Shown: positions 7,055 through 10,248 of the stretch, piece after piece
Position numbering within the stretch: the stretch's first letter is position 1
Layout of the letters: the number at the start of each line of letters is the position of its first letter
Assembly: GCA_028868555.1 (NCBI GenBank)
Contig: JAGWUG010000018.1
Location: forward strand, 1 to 10,248
Reading direction: 5' to 3'
DNA: 10,248 nucleotides
From: Actinomycetales bacterium
GTDB lineage: Bacteria > Actinomycetota > Actinomycetes > Actinomycetales > Microbacteriaceae
Notes under the pieces: generated by a model
Told to the model about the DNA's origin: nothing
Database searches by the model: none
The model's input: only the letters and a program-made list of their open reading frames with translations
Translations under genes and position numbers: made by a program

Positions 7055-8031
7055 CCGAGACCCCAAAGAAGCTGCTGCGCATTGAGGTTCGCAATGCCGA
7101 AACCCCAATCGAAAAGAAGCCTGAGTGGATCAAGACTCGCGCCAAGATGGGTCCGGAGTACACCGCTCTGCAGTCGCTGGTAAAGGGTGAAAACCTTCAC
7201 ACCGTATGTCAGGAAGCCGGCTGCCCTAACATCTTCGAATGTTGGGAAGACCGCGAGGCCACCTTCCTCATTGGTGGTTCACAGTGCACTCGTCGCTGCG
7301 ACTTCTGCCAGATCGACACCGGCAAGCCAGACGCCTTCGACTCGGATGAGCCACGCCGCGTAGGCGAATCGGTGGCCAAGATGGAACTGCGCTACGCCAC
7401 CGTTACCGGCGTTGCACGCGATGACTTAGAAGACGAGGGCGCCTGGCTCTATGCCGAAACCATTCGTCAGATTCACCAGCAGTCCACCGGCACTGGAGTT
7501 GAGATTCTGGTTCCAGACTTCAGTGGCAAACCAGAGCTCCTGCAGCAGGTGTTTGACGCCAAGCCGCAGGTGTTCGCGCACAACCTTGAGACCGTTCCGC
7601 GCATCTTCAAGCAGATTCGCCCAGCCTTCCGCTACGAGCGTTCTCTTGACGTAATCACCCAGGCTCGCGACGCCGGCATGGTCACCAAATCCAACCTGAT
7701 TCTGGGCATGGGCGAGACCATCGACGAGATTCGCGAGGCACTGCGTGACCTTCGCGACGCCGGCACCGACATCATCACCATCACCCAGTACCTGCGCCCC
7801 TCTGTGCGCCACCACCCAGTTTCGCGTTGGGTGAAGCCTGAGGAGTTTGTAGCCCTAAAGGCCGAGGCCGAGGAAATGGGCTACCTGGGTGTCCTGAGTG
7901 GGCCTCTGGTTAGGTCTTCGTACCGTGCCGGACGCCTCTGGGCGCAGAGCATGCAGGCAAAGGGTCACGCCATCCCAGACAACCTGAAACACCTCGCCGA
8001 CACAGCGCTTGGCTTCTCTCAAGCGGTGTAG
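7051..8031 (+). CDS. lipA: Lipoyl synthase (radical SAM)
   Basis: A 326-residue radical S-adenosylmethionine enzyme that inserts two sulfur atoms into the octanoyl chain already attached to E2, finishing the lipoyl cofactor. Both iron-sulfur clusters can be assigned: the auxiliary cluster from C53, C58 and C64 ([12 protein letters not shown]) and the radical SAM cluster from C79, C83 and C86 (CTRRCDFC). The C-terminal RSSYRAG supplies the serine ligand of the auxiliary cluster. Length is normal for the family. The ATG overlaps the lipB stop and has AAGGTG at 7040-7045 as ribosome site. Together with lipB it forms a complete endogenous lipoylation pathway beside its target gene. Confidence 0.97.
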   Translation: MTETPKKLLRIEVRNAETPIEKKPEWIKTRAKMGPEYTALQSLVKGENLHTVCQEAGCPNIFECWEDREATFLIGGSQCTRRCDFCQIDTGKPDAFDSDEPRRVGESVAKMELRYATVTGVARDDLEDEGAWLYAETIRQIHQQSTGTGVEILVPDFSGKPELLQQVFDAKPQVFAHNLETVPRIFKQIRPAFRYERSLDVITQARDAGMVTKSNLILGMGETIDEIREALRDLRDAGTDIITITQYLRPSVRHHPVSRWVKPEEFVALKAEAEEMGYLGVLSGPLVRSSYRAGRLWAQSMQAKGHAIPDNLKHLADTALGFSQAV

Positions 8032-8035
8032 CCGA

Positions 8036-8041
8036 TAGGCT
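8036..8041 (+). promoter_or_regulatory. Putative -10 element for the DUF4191 gene
   Basis: TAGGCT begins four bases after the lipA stop and ends six bases before the ATG at 8048. The same hexamer at the same distance precedes the RDD gene on the other strand. There is no Shine-Dalgarno sequence here, so a separate leaderless message is likely even though read-through from lipBA is possible. Confidence 0.5.
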
Positions 8042-8047
8042 TAAACA

Positions 8048-8737
8048 ATGGCAAAGAACAAAGACAACCCGGGTCGTTTTTCCCAGATCTGGCAGATTTG
8101 GAAGCTCACAGCAGAGACCGATAAGAAGGCTCTCCCAATCGCGATTTCGGGTGGTGTCGGCGCGCTGCTGCTCGCTATTCTCCTCGGATTCATCGGTGGC
8201 GGAAGCACCCTGGGCCTCATCATCTGGTCCGTGCTTGGTGTAGTGGCCGCTGCGGTCACCTTTAGCGCTCTGCTGAGCCGCCGTGCCGAGGCTGTTGCCT
8301 TCAACCGTATTCAGGGCCAGCCAGGCGCCGTTGGCGCCATTCTGGGCACTGTTCTCAAGCGTGGCTGGAGTGGTTCCGAGGAGCCGGTAGCCGTAAACCC
8401 ACGCAGCCAGGATCTGATCTACCGCCTCTCTGGCCGTGGTGGAATCGTCATCATTGCCGAGGGACACCGCAGCTCAGTTTCGCGTCTGGTTGAAGAGGAG
8501 AAGCGCCGCCTTTCCAAGATCGCAGCCGGTGTACCTACCACCGTGCTTTGGGTCTGCAACGACGAGCACTCCATCAGCCTCAAGGACATCCGCCCAGCAG
8601 TGTTCAAGCTGAAGCGCGTTGTCCGCACCGGAGAGCTTGGAGAGATCAACAAGCGCCTCAGCACCATGCGCCTGAATGTCCCAGTGCCTAAGGGAATTGA
8701 CCCAACTAAGGTGCGCGGAATGTCCAAGCCACGCTAA
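8048..8737 (+). CDS. DUF4191 family membrane protein, function unknown
   Basis: A 229-residue actinobacterial protein of the DUF4191 family, counterpart of M. tuberculosis Rv2219 by position and features; no function is known. A short basic N-terminus (MAKNKDNPGRFSQIWQIW) leads into two membrane helices, about residues 31-50 (IAISGGVGALLLAILLGFIG) and 55-76 (LGLIIWSVLGVVAAAVTFSALL). A hairpin with both ends in the cytosol is likely. The rest (about 80-229) is soluble and basic, with AVNPRSQDLIYRLSGRGGIVIIAEG and the C-terminal VPVPKGIDPTKVRGM. The ATG at 8048 has no ribosome site but has TAGGCT six bases upstream. It lies 16 bases after lipA and ends at a TTCG-loop terminator. Its constant place between lipA and glnA in actinobacteria hints at a link, but this is inference only. 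Confidence 0.88.
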   Translation: MAKNKDNPGRFSQIWQIWKLTAETDKKALPIAISGGVGALLLAILLGFIGGGSTLGLIIWSVLGVVAAAVTFSALLSRRAEAVAFNRIQGQPGAVGAILGTVLKRGWSGSEEPVAVNPRSQDLIYRLSGRGGIVIIAEGHRSSVSRLVEEEKRRLSKIAAGVPTTVLWVCNDEHSISLKDIRPAVFKLKRVVRTGELGEINKRLSTMRLNVPVPKGIDPTKVRGMSKPR

Positions 8738-8760
8738 ACCGCACTAATAACTTTTGAACA

Positions 8761-8786
8761 GAGGTCGCCTTCGGGTGGCCTCTTTT
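8761..8786 (+). terminator. Intrinsic terminator with TTCG tetraloop
   Basis: A nine-base-pair stem (8761-8769 with 8774-8782; two G-T wobbles) closes a C(TTCG)G tetraloop, a very stable loop, and is followed by TTTT (8783-8786). It sits 24 bases after the DUF4191 stop and ends the lipB-lipA-DUF4191 unit. It also lies downstream of the convergent RDD gene, but on the minus strand only a weak T run follows. Confidence 0.85.
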
Positions 8787-8806
8787 CATTCGTTGGATGA
8801 GGCTAG

Positions 8807-9202
8807 CTATCTCCGGACCAGAACGGTCTTGGCGGCCTTGTCGTGCAATCCCCTACCATCGGCATCCCAGACGGCCACCGGAATGACCAGACAGATGAGA
8901 CCTGCGCGCACCAGTGATTGCCACGGAGACAGTCGTTTGCCGGTCAGAGAGCCAACTCTAAGGCCAGCAATCAAATGCCCCACCGATGCCCCTAATGCCC
9001 AGACTGCGATCCACTGCATGACGGCAAATATTCCGAGTGTGGCTGTGGAATCATCGGTGAAAAAGGCGTGGGAAATAAGCAACGCGATTGCCCAGTCAAT
9101 GCAAATGGCAAGAAGGCGCCGAGGCATTTTGGCGAGCGAGCCGGAACCCGATTGCGGTAGGCCGAGCCTCTGCCCAGCCCAGGCCTGCTGGTTTGAAGTC
9201 AT
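8807..9202 (-). CDS. RDD family small membrane protein
   Basis: A 131-residue inner-membrane protein of the RDD family, named for conserved Arg and Asp residues; the role is not established for this subgroup. A polar N-terminus (1-26) is followed by helix 1 with the family residues in RRLLAICIDWAIALLI (about 28-43), helix 2 (about 56-72, LGIFAVMQWIAVWALGA), an RVGSLTGKRLSPWQSLVRA loop, helix 3 (about 99-113), and the C-terminal signature DADGRGLHDKAAKTVLVR. It matches M. tuberculosis Rv2219A in position next to glnA. The ATG at 9202 has no ribosome site but has TAGGCT six bases upstream. It is divergent from glnA and convergent with DUF4191. Confidence 0.87.
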   Translation of the reverse strand: MTSNQQAWAGQRLGLPQSGSGSLAKMPRRLLAICIDWAIALLISHAFFTDDSTATLGIFAVMQWIAVWALGASVGHLIAGLRVGSLTGKRLSPWQSLVRAGLICLVIPVAVWDADGRGLHDKAAKTVLVRR

Positions 9203-9208
9203 TTGATA

Positions 9209-9214
9209 AGCCTA
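9209..9214 (-). promoter_or_regulatory. Putative -10 element for a leaderless RDD transcript
   Basis: On the minus strand TAGGCT ends six bases before the ATG at 9202, an exact copy of the hexamer and spacing seen before the DUF4191 gene. No clear -35 element is present. Confidence 0.5.
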
Positions 9215-9238
9215 AAGCCAGATAAAACATCAAATCTT

Positions 9239-9254
9239 TTTACATTCCCGAAAC
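9239..9254 (+). promoter_or_regulatory. Candidate GlnR-type operator upstream of glnA
   Basis: TTTAC, six bases, then GAAAC fits the GlnR box recorded for actinobacterial nitrogen genes (gTnAC-n6-GAAAC) except at the first, weakly conserved base. It lies about 100 bases before the glnA start, between glnA and the divergent RDD gene. Only one box is seen, whereas strong GlnR sites often have two in tandem. An overlapping palindrome, CGAAA-CA-TTTCG at 9249-9260, could be a site for another regulator. The glnA promoter itself is not clear; TGTACT or TAGGCG near 9294-9304 are possible -10 elements. Confidence 0.4.
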
Positions 9255-9351
9255 ATTTCGCGAGGGCTTTGGCAGGCAAACGCAAAGTAAACTTGTACTA
9301 GGCGTAATGGCTCGCCTGATTCCCCAATCCAACTTTGAAGGGATTTCCCCT

Positions 9352-10248
9352 ATGTTCAAGACCGCCTCAGAGGTAGTCAAGTTCATCAAGGACAACGACG
9401 TTAAGTTCCTCGATGTTCGCTTCACTGACCTGCCAGGTGTGCAGCAGCACTTCAACCTGCCAGCAAGCATGATTGACGAAGAGTTCTTCGTTGACGGTCA
9501 GCTCTTCGATGGTTCGTCGATCCGTGGCTTCGCCTCGATCCACGAGTCGGACATGCAGCTGATCCCAGACGTAACCACTGCTTACGTAGACGCATTCCGC
9601 GTTGAGAAGACCCTGAACATGGTCTTCGACATCTACAACCCACGCAACGGCGAGATCTACCACAAGGACCCACGCCAGGTTGCTAAGAAGGCCCAGGCTT
9701 ACCTGGCCACCACCGGCATCGCCGACACCGCATTCTTCGCTCCTGAGGCAGAGTTCTTCATCTTCGATGACGTTCGATACGAGGTCAAGCAGAACAGCGC
9801 GTTCCACTTCATCGACAGCTCTGAGGCCGCATGGAACTCGGGTCGCGTCGAAGAGGGCGGTAACCTCGCTAACAAGACCCCATTCAAGGGTGGATACTTC
9901 CCAGTATCGCCAGTTGACCAGCACGCCGACATGCGTGACAGCATCGTTCTCGAGCTCGAGGCTGCTGGCCTCGCCGTTGAGCGTAGCCACCACGAGGTTG
10001 GTACCGCAGGTCAGGGTGAGATCAACTACAAGTTCGACACCCTGCTCCGCTCGGCTGACGACATCCTGAAGTTCAAGTACATCGTCAAGAACGTTGCACA
10101 CCAGTACGGCAAGACCGCAACCTTCATGCCAAAGCCACTGTTCGGTGACAACGGTTCGGGTATGCACGTTCACCAGAGCCTCTGGAAGGACGGCAAGCCG
10201 TTGTTCTACGACGAGAACGGCTACGGCGGTCTTTCGGACCTCGCTCGC
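9352..10248 (+). CDS. glnA: Glutamine synthetase, type I (N-terminal 299 residues; cut by the window edge)
   Basis: This cytosolic dodecameric enzyme makes glutamine from glutamate, ammonia and ATP. The visible part has the N-terminal beta-grasp domain (about 1-100) with KFLDVRFTDLPG and FDGSSIRGF, then the catalytic domain with metal-ligand glutamates in FFAPEAEFFIFD, in the region around EVGTAGQGEINY, and the GDNGSGMHVHQSLW motif with the histidine ligand. The adenylylation tyrosine of the GSI-beta class would lie beyond the right edge, so that control cannot be judged. The start at 9352 (MFKTASEVVKFI) matches the family N-terminus and has AAGGGA at 9338-9343. An in-frame ATG at 9307 would add 15 residues (MARLIPQSNFEGISP) with no family counterpart. 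It follows the RDD gene as in M. tuberculosis glnA1, and a possible GlnR box lies upstream. Confidence 0.96.
   Translation, partial: MFKTASEVVKFIKDNDVKFLDVRFTDLPGVQQHFNLPASMIDEEFFVDGQLFDGSSIRGFASIHESDMQLIPDVTTAYVDAFRVEKTLNMVFDIYNPRNGEIYHKDPRQVAKKAQAYLATTGIADTAFFAPEAEFFIFDDVRYEVKQNSAFHFIDSSEAAWNSGRVEEGGNLANKTPFKGGYFPVSPVDQHADMRDSIVLELEAAGLAVERSHHEVGTAGQGEINYKFDTLLRSADDILKFKYIVKNVAHQYGKTATFMPKPLFGDNGSGMHVHQSLWKDGKPLFYDENGYGGLSDLAR

Noticed and set aside
9367..10173. 268-codon open frame antisense to glnA
   Set aside because: The sense strand encodes an intact glutamine synthetase with all expected motifs; the antisense frame has no family features.
1..10248. Search for a mobile element, phage, defence system, CRISPR, tRNA or riboswitch
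   Set aside because: No transposase, integrase, direct-repeat array, tRNA-like cloverleaf or long structured leader was seen; the whole window is explained by conserved chromosomal genes and short intergenic gaps.

Overview
The window looks like chromosomal housekeeping DNA from an actinobacterium of moderate GC content. My best guess is a small-genome member of the Microbacteriaceae, for example one of the aquatic lineages; the family placement is inference. The reasons are a PAC2-family protein with the actinobacterial N-terminus, a DUF4191 membrane protein (a family I know only from Actinobacteria), and the gene order. From memory, M. tuberculosis has the same order: pepB, dlaT, lipB, lipA, Rv2219 (DUF4191), Rv2219A (RDD), glnA1. 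Ten complete or partial protein genes account for nearly all of the sequence, plus one unrecognised gene. I see no tRNA, rRNA, CRISPR array, insertion sequence, phage gene or toxin-antitoxin pair, and no gene-free stretch longer than 300 bases.

Layout. Positions 1-1318 carry two minus-strand genes: the PAC2 protein, and directly behind it in the same frame the start of an MFS transporter that runs off the left edge. Divergent from PAC2 is pepA (leucyl aminopeptidase, 1384-2841). Next is the lpdA-dlaT pair (2931-5685), the E3 and E2 subunits of 2-oxoacid dehydrogenase complexes, closed by a strong intrinsic terminator. A convergent minus-strand gene (5682-6317) encodes an unrecognised single-pass membrane protein. 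Then come lipB and lipA (6416-8031, overlapping by 4 bases), the DUF4191 gene (8048-8737), a terminator with a TTCG tetraloop, a convergent minus-strand RDD-family membrane protein (8807-9202), and finally glnA (glutamine synthetase I, from 9352), cut by the right edge.

How the genes work together. LipB and LipA build the lipoyl cofactor; DlaT carries it on the lysine of its single lipoyl domain; LpdA reoxidises it. The window therefore holds the cofactor-making enzymes, the cofactor carrier and the recycling enzyme of pyruvate/2-oxoglutarate oxidation. No E1 gene is present. glnA starts nitrogen assimilation, and a GlnR-box-like sequence lies in front of it.

The most informative regulatory pattern is that five gene starts (PAC2, pepA, lipB, DUF4191, RDD) lack a well-placed Shine-Dalgarno sequence and instead have a TAGNNT hexamer 6-7 bases before the start codon. 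That is the expected arrangement for leaderless transcripts. The other complete genes (lpdA, dlaT, lipA and the unknown membrane gene), and glnA, have Shine-Dalgarno sequences. I did not find a convincing undescribed multi-gene system. The points most worth checking are the leaderless signature, the MFS gene with no ordinary start codon, the unknown membrane gene, and the putative glnA operator.
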